This document shows, one piece after another, positions 1 through 8,375 of a DNA stretch of 13,002 nucleotides. The notes beneath the pieces were generated by a model that saw nothing but the letters and a program-made list of their open reading frames with translations, did not search any database and was not told the DNA's origin. The number at the start of each line of letters is the position of its first letter. The stretch's first letter is position 1. The translations under genes and the position numbers were made by a program. Source of the DNA: Candidatus Neomicrothrix sp. UBA7388 (GTDB lineage: Bacteria; Actinomycetota; Acidimicrobiia; Acidimicrobiales; Poriferisodalaceae); NCBI GenBank assembly GCA_002470695.1, contig DKNM01000050.1, positions 1-13,002 on the forward strand. Direction: 5' to 3'.

Positions 1-639
1 TTCGTAGAGCGCCGGAACATAGACACCAGGAATGTGTGCCAGCTGGGAAAGCACATCTGTCCGGGTTCCAGAGGGTTTACCTGCGACTCGCCAGGCGCCC
101 ACGACAGTTGTAATTTCGGAAATGACTTCTTCCCCGTCCCCCATTACGAAAAAATCGATGAAATCAGCGAGAGGTTCTGGGTTGTAAGCGCAGTGACCAC
201 CGGCGCCTACAAGTGGATCGTCTTCACACCGGTCTGCAGCGTGAATAGAGATTCCGGCGAGATCTATGCAGTTCAGGACGTTCGTGTAGACAAGCTCAGC
301 TGAAATGTTGAATGCGAGAATGTCGAAGTCCGCAGCAGGCCGATGGGTATCGACGGAAAATAGTGGCAAGCCAGCAGAACGCATCTCTGCTTCCATATCG
401 GTCCAAGGCGCGTAGGACCGTTCAGCAAAGGCATCTGGCCGCTCATTAAGGAGTTCGTACAGTATCTGCAAGCCTTGGTTCGGCAACCCAATTTCGTATG
501 TATCCGGGTACGTCAACAACCACGAAGTGGCGTTTTGCTTGAAGATATTTGTGCGAGCTCCGTCCTCGCAACCGATGTAGCGGGCTGGCTTTTCCACCCT
601 AGGGAGGAGAGGCTCGAGCTGGGGCCACAGCGAAGTCAT
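1..639 (-). CDS. B12-binding-type radical SAM protein, N-terminal part (TIGR03960-like), runs off left edge
   Basis: The reading frame is open from an ATG at 639 to the window edge and gives 213 residues without a stop. It begins MTSLWPQLEPLLPRVEKPAR and contains TYPDTYEIGLPNQGLQILYE (about residues 43-62), FSVDTHRPAADFD, NISAELVYTNVLNCIDLAGI and NPEPLADFIDFFVMGDGEE. This is the N-terminal pattern I know from the actinobacterial TIGR03960 group, which has a cobalamin-binding-like domain followed by a radical SAM domain. The cysteine motif that would hold the iron-sulfur cluster lies beyond the edge, so the radical SAM activity is not seen here. The substrate of this family is not known to me. 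The ATG fits the usual family start; an in-frame TAA lies a short way upstream and no strong Shine-Dalgarno sequence is present. It begins 62 nt after rodA stops, on the same strand, so co-transcription is likely. Family assignment is from remembered sequence resemblance. Confidence 0.82.
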   Translation of the reverse strand, partial: MTSLWPQLEPLLPRVEKPARYIGCEDGARTNIFKQNATSWLLTYPDTYEIGLPNQGLQILYELLNERPDAFAERSYAPWTDMEAEMRSAGLPLFSVDTHRPAADFDILAFNISAELVYTNVLNCIDLAGISIHAADRCEDDPLVGAGGHCAYNPEPLADFIDFFVMGDGEEVISEITTVVGAWRVAGKPSGTRTDVLSQLAHIPGVYVPALYE

Positions 640-701
640 TTGAGGGCCGATGATACCGCTCTTGAGGCCACTTTCCAGATTATGAGAGCCTTAATTATTA
701 G

Positions 702-1853
702 TTATGCGAGATGGCGACGTGCGCTCACATTGACTACGAGACCCACCAATCCAAAGGCTACGACCGTGGATGAGCCGCCATGACTGAGAAACGGTAAGGG
801 AATTCCGGTGATTGGCATAATTCCCATTGTCATTCCAACGTTTTGGAAGATTTGGAATGTGAACATGCATAGGGCTCCCACACATGCGAAAGCACCGAAA
901 AGATCGCTAGATGCTCGGGATATAAACCACATGCGAGCTAGGAGAAAGGCGTAGAGGAGGAGCAAGACAGTCACCCCCACGAAACCAAATTCTTCGCCAA
1001 GCGCTGTAAAGATGAAATCTGTCTCCTGTTCGGGGACGAGATTTAAGTTGGTTTGTGTGCCCTTGAGCCAGCCTTGACCATTGATTCCTCCGGCTCCAAT
1101 AGCGATCTGGGATTGGTTGATGTTGTACGAAGCACCTTGAAGGTCGAAGGCCGGGTCAAGAAAAGCTGTGAGCCTTTGTTCTTGGGTCTGGCGGAGGAGA
1201 GCGGGTCCTCCCAGATCGTCACTATTGAAGACGCCCACTACAACTAGAAGACCAATAGCAGTGGTAACGACTATGTGTTTGATTTGGGCACCTGCGACAA
1301 GAAGAACGCCCATACCAATTGCAACGAAAACAAGCATTGTCCCTAGGTCTGGTTGCAGGTAAATAAGACCCAGGGGCACGGCGAGCATGAGGTACGCGTT
1401 GGAGAGGGTTACCAGCCTTAGATGGCCATCTTGATTAGCCACAAAGGCCGCTAGCGCGACAACAACCGCTACTTTGGCGAATTCGGCTGGTTGAATTTGG
1501 AAGGTAAGGCCAGGAACCTCATACCATGCCCGCGCCCCATTTCGTTCGACTCCAAAAAATAAGACACCGACGAGTGCAAGCATCACTAACAGGTATGCCT
1601 GATTCGCAAAATCGCGATATAGCCGATAGTCAAGAAAAGCGGCTCCAGCCATGACAAGAATTCCGATTAGCACAAATAGGATTTGTCGCTTTGCGTAGGT
1701 CGCAGGGTCTTGGCCGTTAAATTCAAGCACTCGCCAGGTAGCCGAATAGTTGAGAGCAACTCCTATCGCAGAGAGAAGAACTGCGACTACCGCTAGGGAG
1801 TAGTCTGCGTAGCGCAGCGGTGATCGTAATTCCTTCCGAATGGGAATACTCAT
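702..1853 (-). CDS. rodA: Peptidoglycan glycosyltransferase RodA (SEDS family)
   Basis: RodA polymerises lipid II into glycan strands in the cytoplasmic membrane during elongation, working with the transpeptidase PBP2. The 383-residue product has about ten hydrophobic segments and typical family length. Family motifs seen are QPAEFAK (121-127), QPDLGT (167-172), AIGAGGINGQGWLKGTQT (251-268), PEQETDFIF (274-282) and the C-terminal stretch around GIPLPFLSHGGSS. Asp279 in TDF and Trp110 match positions known to be needed for polymerase activity in studied RodA proteins. RodA is preferred over FtsW because mrdA and mreBCD are adjacent. The ATG shares an ATGA overlap (4 nt) with the mrdA stop codon. 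An AAGG-type ribosome binding site sits about 6 nt upstream, inside the mrdA coding end. It is the last gene of the tightly packed shape block. Confidence 0.96.
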   Translation of the reverse strand: MSIPIRKELRSPLRYADYSLAVVAVLLSAIGVALNYSATWRVLEFNGQDPATYAKRQILFVLIGILVMAGAAFLDYRLYRDFANQAYLLVMLALVGVLFFGVERNGARAWYEVPGLTFQIQPAEFAKVAVVVALAAFVANQDGHLRLVTLSNAYLMLAVPLGLIYLQPDLGTMLVFVAIGMGVLLVAGAQIKHIVVTTAIGLLVVVGVFNSDDLGGPALLRQTQEQRLTAFLDPAFDLQGASYNINQSQIAIGAGGINGQGWLKGTQTNLNLVPEQETDFIFTALGEEFGFVGVTVLLLLYAFLLARMWFISRASSDLFGAFACVGALCMFTFQIFQNVGMTMGIMPITGIPLPFLSHGGSSTVVAFGLVGLVVNVSARRHLA

Positions 1854-3982
1854 CGGCTACCTTCTTCAAGGTCTGGGATTCCGTCCCCATCAGCGTCTTC
1901 GGGATTGTTAGCACGCGGCACCTGGATTCCCCATGGGCAGCCTTCGGGCACATAACCAACAAACGCCTGGTCACCTCGAAGAGCTTCAGGTATTTCAGGG
2001 CACTCTGGGCGGGGCGCAACGAAGGCTATCGTTGGGTCTGGCCAACGCTGTTCATATGCGCGTAGGGCTTCGAAAATTCTTCTCGCGACAGGTGCTGCGG
2101 CTTCGCCTCCAAATCCAGCTTCTTCCATAACGACCGCTACCACATATCGAGGGTCATGCTTAGGGGCCCACGCGACGAAAACCGCTGAGTCTTCCTTCTT
2201 TCGCATAAGAACTGGGTTTCTGCCCTCTGCTTGGGCCGTGCCAGTCTTACCAGCGATGGCATACCCCCTGCTGTCATATTCTTCGAACGCCCTCCAAGCG
2301 GTTCCGCGTCGGGCCTTACTCGTCACTCCTTGCAGACCTTCACGGACAACACCGGATCCTTCCGGAAATTCAGCGATCCGTTGAATGCGTGGTTCGAAAT
2401 CAACGATGGAAGTACCAAATTGATCTTCGGTTCGAGACACAACTCGTTCAACGATATTGGGGCTGAACAATGTGCCTCCGTTCGCGAAGGCTGCGTAAGC
2501 GTTCGCGATCTGGATGGGAGTAACGGAGACAAAACCTTGACCGATACCGGTGTTGATGTTGTCTCCGGGAAGCCATTGGGGGGATTCCCCGTACGGGTTG
2601 TACGCATCAGGGTTTGCTTCGAAAAGCGACTTTTTGACGTCGGCACCTCCTACGCGTCCGGTCTTTTCAAAAGGAAGCTGAACCCCTGATTGACTCCCAA
2701 ATCCTAGAAGTCGCGCCATATCCTGAATTGCCCATTGCTCATCTCCACGGATCCAGTAGAGGTCGTGGGCCACTTTGTAAAAGTACGCGTCGCTGGAGCG
2801 AGTAATTGCTGAAGACAAGTCCACAATTCCTAACGGGGCTTTATCGGCGTTATAGAAAGTGCACCTGCCGGTGCATCCGTATTTCTCTGGAATTTGGAAG
2901 TATCCGACGTCGTAGTAGGCCGCTCGTGGGGAGATCAGTCTGGATTCGAGACCAGCGAGCGCTGTCACTAGCTTGAACACTGACCCCGGAGAGTAGACAC
3001 CCTGAATCGCGCGATTGTTGAGTGCTCCCGGCGCGTAAGGGTTCTCAAATACGGACTGATATTCCAGACTTGTAATTCCACCCACAAGCCAGTTCGGGTC
3101 ATATGTGGGGTGCGAGGCCATAGCGAGGACATCTCCGTTACGGAGGTCCATCACTACCGCAGCGCCGCCAATTGCTGGAAAGAAGAAGCCGCTGTCGTCG
3201 CTTACGGTTTTTCGTGCCGCTATTAGCCCTTGCCTTAGGTATGACTCCGCTGCTGCTTGAAGGTCAGCGTCAATAGTTAGGTGAATATCAGAACCGGGCT
3301 TTGGAGCGGTTTGAGTGAGGATTTGATGAACCCGGCCCGTGCTATCAACTTCCAACTCAGTTCGGCCAGGTTCTCCGTGAAGGTCGCTCTCGAAAATCTG
3401 CTCTATCCCCGATTTACCTACACGTTCCGAAGGCAGGTAACCCTTTTCTAATAGCCGACTTGTCTGGGATTCTGACATTGCCCCGACGTATCCAATCACG
3501 TGTGAGCCAATTTCTCTTTGCGGGTAGACGCGGCTCATCACCCACTTCGCTTCGACCCCCGGCAGCGATGCTTCCGACACTCGCAACATTCCATATTCGT
3601 CGAGGCCGGTGGCGACCACTTTTGCCGCGAGGGGATGACTCTGTAGATCCTGTAACCGCGCCTCGAATGTCGAAACGGGGATGTCCAGCAAATCAGAAAG
3701 CTTCCCTAGAACAGATTCTTTTTGACCAGGTGCATAACGCGATTGGTCTACTGTCACCACTCCATTCCGCACGTTGTCAGCAAGCACAACGCCATGGCGA
3801 TCTAAAATTCGCCCTCGGGTCGGTTGCGTGATTACCACTTCGACGTGGTTTAGAAGGGCCTTATCGGCAAGCTCTTCTGTGGTTAAGACCTGGAGGTACC
3901 AGGCGCGAGTGAAGAGTGCAGCAAAAAGGCCGACGATGAGGATGCCAAGAAAGGCCAGTCGCCGATTCAACTGATCACTCAC
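1850..3982 (-). CDS. mrdA: Penicillin-binding protein 2 (elongation transpeptidase)
   Basis: PBP2 is a class B penicillin-binding protein that cross-links new peptidoglycan during cell elongation and pairs with RodA. The product has 710 residues. A single membrane anchor lies at about 9-30, the dimerisation/pedestal region begins near TRGRILDRHG (55-64), and the transpeptidase domain covers about 270-645. Catalytic motifs are Ser334-Val-Phe-Lys337 (in SPGSVFK), Ser396-Ser-Asp398, and Lys579-Thr-Gly581 (in AGKTGTAQ). The GHG-like segment found before the SxD motif in many PBP2 proteins is not recognisable; here it reads YGCTGRCTFYNAD with cysteines 370 and 374. A tail beyond the catalytic domain (about 646-710) has cysteines 661 and 682 and ends in DADGDGIPD, which resembles a calcium-binding loop. 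The start is GTG; its frame overlaps the mreD end by 8 nt. Downstream rodA overlaps by 4 nt. Confidence 0.96.
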   Translation of the reverse strand: MSDQLNRRLAFLGILIVGLFAALFTRAWYLQVLTTEELADKALLNHVEVVITQPTRGRILDRHGVVLADNVRNGVVTVDQSRYAPGQKESVLGKLSDLLDIPVSTFEARLQDLQSHPLAAKVVATGLDEYGMLRVSEASLPGVEAKWVMSRVYPQREIGSHVIGYVGAMSESQTSRLLEKGYLPSERVGKSGIEQIFESDLHGEPGRTELEVDSTGRVHQILTQTAPKPGSDIHLTIDADLQAAAESYLRQGLIAARKTVSDDSGFFFPAIGGAAVVMDLRNGDVLAMASHPTYDPNWLVGGITSLEYQSVFENPYAPGALNNRAIQGVYSPGSVFKLVTALAGLESRLISPRAAYYDVGYFQIPEKYGCTGRCTFYNADKAPLGIVDLSSAITRSSDAYFYKVAHDLYWIRGDEQWAIQDMARLLGFGSQSGVQLPFEKTGRVGGADVKKSLFEANPDAYNPYGESPQWLPGDNINTGIGQGFVSVTPIQIANAYAAFANGGTLFSPNIVERVVSRTEDQFGTSIVDFEPRIQRIAEFPEGSGVVREGLQGVTSKARRGTAWRAFEEYDSRGYAIAGKTGTAQAEGRNPVLMRKKEDSAVFVAWAPKHDPRYVVAVVMEEAGFGGEAAAPVARRIFEALRAYEQRWPDPTIAFVAPRPECPEIPEALRGDQAFVGYVPEGCPWGIQVPRANNPEDADGDGIPDLEEGSR

Positions 3983-4487
3983 TGAAGTTCACTACCTCGT
4001 GCGGGAAGGCCCATCGAACTAGCGGGTGAAGGGCCATCGCTGCCGGCATACCAGCTCCAGCAGTAACTATGGCTATGGCTCCCAGTTCTCTTCTGGTCAC
4101 ATACTCAAGGCCGATGAGCGCTCCAGTGCAGGCGAAAAGTGAAGTTGCGGTAGCGGCAAGAACGGCGACGGCGACAGCGCGGGTCGCTGCGCTTTTAGTG
4201 GCTATCTGTTGCGATACTCCGGCTGCGATGTATCCCCCGATCGAAAATGTCATCGCTGTCATGCCGAAAGGCGTGTGTAAAACCAAGTCAAAGATGAGAC
4301 CACATACAAATCCCATTACAGCCGCATTGGCTGGGCTGAGATAGAGACATATCAAAAGTGTCACAACTAGAGGTAGGTCGACCACGTAACCATTGAGACG
4401 AAAATGCGGGACGACTGTGATTTGGATGAGCAAGACCGTTACAAATATTGCCGCGAGCCGGCCGATGGAACGCGAACCCAACATCAC
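3975..4487 (-). CDS. mreD: Rod shape-determining protein MreD
   Basis: MreD is a small integral membrane protein of the elongation complex, linking MreC, MreB and the PBP2-RodA synthase. The 170-residue product is strongly hydrophobic, with about five membrane segments. It contains ANAAVMGFVCGLIFDLVLHT (about 53-72), followed by PFGM, which matches the usual MreD pattern of a G-x-x-x-G-L-x-x-D segment. Sequence is otherwise poorly conserved in this family, so the call rests mainly on length, hydrophobicity and position between mreC and mrdA. The start is either GTG (4487) or the next codon ATG (4484): the sequence GTGATG overlaps the mreC TGA stop. A GAGGA motif lies 9 nt before the GTG and 12 nt before the ATG, so GTG has the better spacing. 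Translation is probably coupled to mreC. Confidence 0.88.
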   Translation of the reverse strand: MMLGSRSIGRLAAIFVTVLLIQITVVPHFRLNGYVVDLPLVVTLLICLYLSPANAAVMGFVCGLIFDLVLHTPFGMTAMTFSIGGYIAAGVSQQIATKSAATRAVAVAVLAATATSLFACTGALIGLEYVTRRELGAIAIVTAGAGMPAAMALHPLVRWAFPHEVVNFSE

Positions 4488-5398
4488 TGATCAGATTCCT
4501 CGTCTGGCGGCCGGTTTTGGTCTTCTGGCACTCGATCCGCAATGACAGGCTCAGGCGCTTCGGGGTAGAAAAGCAAGACTTGGACCCACCGCAGGCGATC
4601 GAGATCCGCTGCCGGGTGAACGGTGATGCGTTGGGTTCCTTGAACAGCGTTAGGAACGACGTCTACAACGGTGCCAATTAGCAGCCCTTCTGGAAATGTG
4701 CTTCCTTGAAAACCACTTGTAACAACTGTTTCACCGGGTATGACAACGGTGTCAAGTTCAATGAAACTGACTTCCAGTTCACGATTTTGGCCTCGCCCTG
4801 AAGCAATTCCGTCATCGCCCGTTCGAGCCATGCGGATTCCAACATTGAACTTTGGGTCAGTGAGTAGTTCGACTTGTGACCTTGTCACCGAAACTGTGGC
4901 TATGCGGCCAATAACACCCGCGCCAGTTTCTACGGGCATTCCGACGGCGATACCGTCTCGTGAACCTTTGTCCAGTTCCAACGTTCGTTGGTAATTGGAA
5001 ATCGGGGCGTCAATCACTCTCGCTGTTCTTCGCCCTACTTGAGCAACTCGATCTCGAGCTCCTAGAAGTGAGAGAAGAGCTTTTCGTTCTCGTTCGATTT
5101 CCCCGACTTCGAGAACTGAGTTTTGAAGTTCAGCAATTTTGGCGCGTAGCAGAGCGTTGCGTGCTTCGAGCTCGTCATAGGTGGAGACTGCTTCCCAGGC
5201 TCCTCCTATGGGCTCAAAGATTCCCGAGCTTGCAGATCGGAGAGGGCCCAATAGGTCCAAGACTGCCCCGCGGGCTGTATCAATTGCGCCTCCCTCAGTT
5301 CGTAGGTCAAGCGTTATGAGGACAGCTGCGGTCAGAACTAACAAACCCAAACGGAATCTGGAGGCTCTCTTCTTCGACGGCCGGACACGGCGTAACAT
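4484..5398 (-). CDS. mreC: Rod shape-determining protein MreC
   Basis: MreC is an extracytoplasmic scaffold of the elongation machinery that activates PBP2-RodA. The 304-residue product has a basic N-terminus (MLRRVRPSKKRASRFR), one membrane segment at about 15-31, a predicted coiled coil at about 74-110 rich in Glu, Arg and Leu (for example ELEARNALLRAKIAELQNS), and the MreC beta domains at about 120-275. Recognisable family stretches include NYQRTLELDKGSRDGIAVGM, LLTDPKFNVGIR and TSGFQGSTFPEGLLIGTV. The C-terminus is a short acidic, proline-rich tail. It begins 11 nt after the mreB stop and its TGA overlaps the mreD start. The Shine-Dalgarno signal before the ATG is weak, which is consistent with coupling to mreB translation. 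Confidence 0.95.
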   Translation of the reverse strand: MLRRVRPSKKRASRFRLGLLVLTAAVLITLDLRTEGGAIDTARGAVLDLLGPLRSASSGIFEPIGGAWEAVSTYDELEARNALLRAKIAELQNSVLEVGEIERERKALLSLLGARDRVAQVGRRTARVIDAPISNYQRTLELDKGSRDGIAVGMPVETGAGVIGRIATVSVTRSQVELLTDPKFNVGIRMARTGDDGIASGRGQNRELEVSFIELDTVVIPGETVVTSGFQGSTFPEGLLIGTVVDVVPNAVQGTQRITVHPAADLDRLRWVQVLLFYPEAPEPVIADRVPEDQNRPPDEESDQ

Positions 5399-5409
5399 CA
5401 GCAGCCCGT

Positions 5410-6453
5410 TTAGTAGTGGTCACCGGACGAGAAAAGTACACCTCGGAGAACCTCAAATTCTTCTAAGGCTTGACCTGAGCCTCTTGCAACGGCATATAGC
5501 GGGTCATGTGCAGTTCGAATCGGCATTCCTGTTTCGTTCGCAAGGCGTTGGTCCAATCCTCGGAGAAGTGCTCCTCCTCCGGCAAGAACGATGCCTTGAT
5601 CCATAATGTCTGCTGCCAGTTCTGGAGGTGTCTGGTCTAGTGTGAATTTGACCGCGTCAATGATGGAACTGATTGACTCTTCTAAAGCTTCACGCATCTC
5701 TACGCTGCTCACGGTCACCGTTTTAGGAAGGCCCGTTACTAGGTCTCGACCGCGAATTTCTGCGTACATTTCATCAGGGAGTGGCCATGCCGAGCCGAGA
5801 GCTACTTTCACTTCCTCTGCAGTGCTTTCACCCAGCGCAACGCTGTACTCCTTTTTCACGTATTGGGTGATTGCATCGTCAAGCACATCACCTCCGACCC
5901 GAGCTGATTGACTCGCAACAATACCGCCTAGGGAGATCACAGCTACCTCGGTGGTTCCGCCGCCAATATCTACAATCATGCTCCCGTGTGGCGATTGGAT
6001 TGGTAGACCTGCCCCTATCGCTGCAGCCATAGGCTCTTCGATGATAAACGCGGGCTTGCGGGCTCCGGCATACTCAGCCGCTTCTTGAACTGCTCGCTGT
6101 TCGACGCCAGTGATGCCCGAAGGAACACAAATAACCATTCTTGGCTTGGCCCAGCGGCTACCAGAGATTTGATCGATGAAGTACCGGAGCATTTTTTCGC
6201 ACACATCAAAATCCGCTATGACTCCGTCTTTGAGTGGTCGCACTACTTGAATGTGCGAGGGGGTTCGACCTGCCATGCGCTTCGCATCGTGCCCTACTGC
6301 TAACGGAGTGCCGTTGGTGACATCCATAGCGACGACGGATGGCTCATCGAGGACGATCCCTCTGCCTCGCACATACACGAGTGTGTTAGCAGTACCCAGA
6401 TCGACGGCAATGTCTCGACCGCTGAAGCTTCTTAGGCCCGCTGGTCGTCTCAT
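5410..6453 (-). CDS. mreB: Rod shape-determining protein MreB (actin-like)
   Basis: MreB is the bacterial actin that forms membrane-bound filaments and guides lateral wall synthesis. The 347-residue product has the full actin-fold nucleotide site: phosphate 1 DLGTANT (18-24), the region around PSGIT (111-115) with Glu140 in IIEEPMAAAIGAGL, phosphate 2 VDIGGGTTEV (161-170), and the adenosine motif VLAGGGALLRG (289-299). Length is normal for the family. The ATG at 6453 is preceded immediately by an in-frame TAG, so no longer form is possible. The ribosome binding site is weak (a GGCGG stretch about 5 nt upstream). It is the first gene of the mreBCD-mrdA-rodA block and lies 90 nt after ndk. A promoter in that gap is possible but not clear. 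Confidence 0.97.
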   Translation of the reverse strand: MRRPAGLRSFSGRDIAVDLGTANTLVYVRGRGIVLDEPSVVAMDVTNGTPLAVGHDAKRMAGRTPSHIQVVRPLKDGVIADFDVCEKMLRYFIDQISGSRWAKPRMVICVPSGITGVEQRAVQEAAEYAGARKPAFIIEEPMAAAIGAGLPIQSPHGSMIVDIGGGTTEVAVISLGGIVASQSARVGGDVLDDAITQYVKKEYSVALGESTAEEVKVALGSAWPLPDEMYAEIRGRDLVTGLPKTVTVSSVEMREALEESISSIIDAVKFTLDQTPPELAADIMDQGIVLAGGGALLRGLDQRLANETGMPIRTAHDPLYAVARGSGQALEEFEVLRGVLFSSGDHY

Positions 6454-6543
6454 CTATGCCGCCAGACGCGCTCGGAGAAGGAGGCAAGAGCGATAGGAGT
6501 CGTACGGCTACAAATTGCGTTAGGGGCGGTCACGTTCTTCCAA
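6454..6543 (-). other. Gap between ndk and mreB, no clear signal
   Basis: This 90-nt gap would be the natural place for a promoter of the cell-shape operon. On the minus strand I see only poor hexamers, such as TTGGAA followed 15 nt later by TAACGC, and no convincing -10 element. No hairpin with a T-run is seen. Either the mre block is read from further upstream or its promoter does not resemble the standard consensus. Confidence 0.4.
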
Positions 6544-6963
6544 TCAGAGTCCGGGAAAGAACAAAGCAATTTCACGCTCAGCGGATGCGTCGGAATCCGA
6601 CCCATGCACGAGATTCTCTGTAACTACTAGTCCAAAATCGCCACGTATGGTTCCTGGTGCTGCTGTAGCGGGGTTAGTTGCGCCCATCAGGTTGCGGACT
6701 ATTGCGAATGTATCGTCACCGGCATCTGAGGGGCCGTCGACAACCATGAGCATGGCCGGAGAGCGCGTGATGAACGCAATGAGATCTTCGAAAAATGGTT
6801 TCCCTTGGTGTTCCGCGTAGTGTGCCTCCGCGGTTGAACGCTCTATATGTCGAAGTTCGGCTTTGGAAAGGGTTAAACCCTTGCGTTCTAGCCGGGTGAT
6901 AATTTCACCAACAAGACCACGTTCCACGGCGTCGGGTTTGCATATTACGAAGGTGCGGGGCAC
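6544..6963 (-). CDS. ndk: Nucleoside diphosphate kinase
   Basis: Ndk transfers the terminal phosphate of a nucleoside triphosphate, usually ATP, to other nucleoside diphosphates through a phosphohistidine intermediate in the cytoplasm. With the GTG start chosen here the product has 139 residues, the usual family length, and begins [20 protein letters not shown]. The phosphate-binding Lys9 (KPDAVERG) and the catalytic histidine, His120 in NLVHGSDS, are present, as is the RNLMGATNP stretch. The start is decided by the ribosome binding site: an AGGAGA at 6968-6973 sits 4 nt before GTG 6961-6963. A TTG at 6988-6990 would add nine residues but has an AAAGG directly touching it, which is unusable spacing. 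The gene begins 38 nt after folC and is probably in the same transcript. Confidence 0.95.
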   Translation of the reverse strand: MPRTFVICKPDAVERGLVGEIITRLERKGLTLSKAELRHIERSTAEAHYAEHQGKPFFEDLIAFITRSPAMLMVVDGPSDAGDDTFAIVRNLMGATNPATAAPGTIRGDFGLVVTENLVHGSDSDASAEREIALFFPGL

Positions 6964-6967
6964 TTGG

Positions 6968-6973
6968 TCTCCT
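6968..6973 (-). promoter_or_regulatory. Shine-Dalgarno AGGAGA that sets the ndk start
   Basis: On the minus strand AGGAGA is followed by CCAA and then GTG. It is the strongest ribosome binding site seen in the window and places the start of ndk at 6963 rather than at the TTG 27 nt upstream. Confidence 0.8.
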
Positions 6974-7001
6974 AGAGAGTTGAACGGCAACCTTTGTAAG
7001 G

Positions 7002-8375
7002 CTACCTCGGGGGCGTAGCGAGTTGGGCTCGGGCTTGCGCTGCTAGATAAAGGGAGCCAGTGATCAAAATAGTTCCTGCGTCGCCAGCAAGTTGCAAGGC
7101 TCGGTCTAAGGCTTTGGAGACTTCTGGCTGGATTTCCGTAATGGAGTCTAGGTCGTTGAGTTCTGCAGCAATTTGGTCTGCAGGTATGGCTCGCGGCCAG
7201 TCGGCGGCAGTGGCAATGATTTTGGAGAAATGAGTGCCTCCGATGGCTTGGACGAAAGCGCTGGGTTCTCGGGGTTCGTTTAGTCCGATTACTAGTATTG
7301 GCTTGTCTTCGGAAGCGAAGTCGTTAAAGAGCGTCTCTGCAACAACGGTTGCTGCTGGAGCATTGTGAGCGCCGTCGATAATGATGGTTGGTTGCCGGCT
7401 TACGATTTCGAAACGCGCCGGTAACTTGAGCTGGTCAAATGCGTTTTGAATAACTTCGGAGTCGAGATGTCGACCAAAGAATGCTTCTGCGGCAGCAACC
7501 GCCAAGGTTGCGTTTTCTGCTTGGTGCGATCCGTTTGCCGGCAAAAAAAGTTCCGCGTGTTGACCGAAGGAAGTCCGGAGGTCGATAAGGCGTCCGCCTA
7601 CTGCTAGTCGGTCCTCGGATAGCTCAAACTCGACTGAGCGTCGCCATGTTGCTCGCTGATTAGCTTTCGAGATGATTTCAACTAATGCGGGGTCCGTCTC
7701 GCCGCAGATCACGTGAGAGCGCTTCGAAATTATCCCTGATTTTTCTTGCGCCACTTCGGCAACGGTTGGTCCAATGATTTCCAGGTGATCTGGGCCAACG
7801 TTGGTAATTACCGCTACGTCTGCTTCTATTACGTTGGTCGCATCCCATTTGCCGCCCATACCAACTTCAATGACGTTGACGTCAACTGCGCTTGCTGCGA
7901 ACCAGTTGTATGCGGCAGCGCATATGACCTCAAAATAGCTTGGTGTTTCGCCGGTGGCTTTAATAACCCACGGTTCGATATCAGCGATTTCTGCGATCGC
8001 TGCGAGAAACGATTCATCGTCAACTGGTTCGTTGCCGATCATAATTCGGTCGTTTACACGCTCAATGTGTGGAGAAGAGTAGCTGCCGACCTTAAGCCCA
8101 GTGGCGCCAATAATCTCTGTCAGCATCCGACAGGTGCTGCCCTTGCCGTTAGTTCCTGTTACGTGAATAGCTGGAATATCGTGCTGAGGGTTTCCCAGAA
8201 GTTCCATCAGTGTCGACATGCGTTTTAGGGATGGGGCCTCGACGCGTTTACCGCCGAGGTGCTGTTCTAGGTTGTAGTGAGACTCGAGCCAGTGCACCGC
8301 TTGCTCATAGGTCTGCAATGGTTGGGGCGAATTTTGACGGCGTAGAGGCCGTTTACGACGCTTGGCGCTCGCCAC
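7002..8375 (-). CDS. folC: Folylpolyglutamate synthase / dihydrofolate synthase
   Basis: FolC adds glutamate to folates (and in many bacteria also to dihydropteroate) with ATP hydrolysis in the cytoplasm. The 457-residue product is of normal length for the Mur-ligase-like family. The P-loop GTNGKGST is at 74-81, followed by [14 protein letters not shown] (98-111). The central domain has [17 protein letters not shown] (167-183) and GPDHLEIIG, and the C-terminal domain has DGAHN (334-338). The start is GTG at 8375, supported by an AGGGA at 8384-8388 with 8-nt spacing, although this adds a basic leader ([14 protein letters not shown]) and overlaps clpX by 23 nt. A TTG at codon 20 would match the usual family N-terminus but has no ribosome binding site. 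Many actinobacteria have valS between clpX and folC; it is absent here. Confidence 0.94.
   Translation of the reverse strand: MASAKRRKRPLRRQNSPQPLQTYEQAVHWLESHYNLEQHLGGKRVEAPSLKRMSTLMELLGNPQHDIPAIHVTGTNGKGSTCRMLTEIIGATGLKVGSYSSPHIERVNDRIMIGNEPVDDESFLAAIAEIADIEPWVIKATGETPSYFEVICAAAYNWFAASAVDVNVIEVGMGGKWDATNVIEADVAVITNVGPDHLEIIGPTVAEVAQEKSGIISKRSHVICGETDPALVEIISKANQRATWRRSVEFELSEDRLAVGGRLIDLRTSFGQHAELFLPANGSHQAENATLAVAAAEAFFGRHLDSEVIQNAFDQLKLPARFEIVSRQPTIIIDGAHNAPAATVVAETLFNDFASEDKPILVIGLNEPREPSAFVQAIGGTHFSKIIATAADWPRAIPADQIAAELNDLDSITEIQPEVSKALDRALQLAGDAGTILITGSLYLAAQARAQLATPPR

Noticed and set aside
273..491. Short minus-strand frame (72 codons) near the left edge
   Set aside because: It lies in another frame of the radical SAM gene, whose frame is open through the whole region and matches a known family.
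34..783. Plus-strand frames at 34-303 and 475-783
   Set aside because: They lie mostly opposite the radical SAM gene and the rodA end, and show no recognisable protein family.
2231..2689. 152-codon plus-strand frame opposite mrdA
   Set aside because: Antisense to conserved PBP2 sequence including the KTG motif; no family resemblance or ribosome binding site of note.
7746..8228. 160-codon plus-strand frame opposite folC
   Set aside because: Antisense to the conserved FolC core; its composition reflects the complementary codons only.
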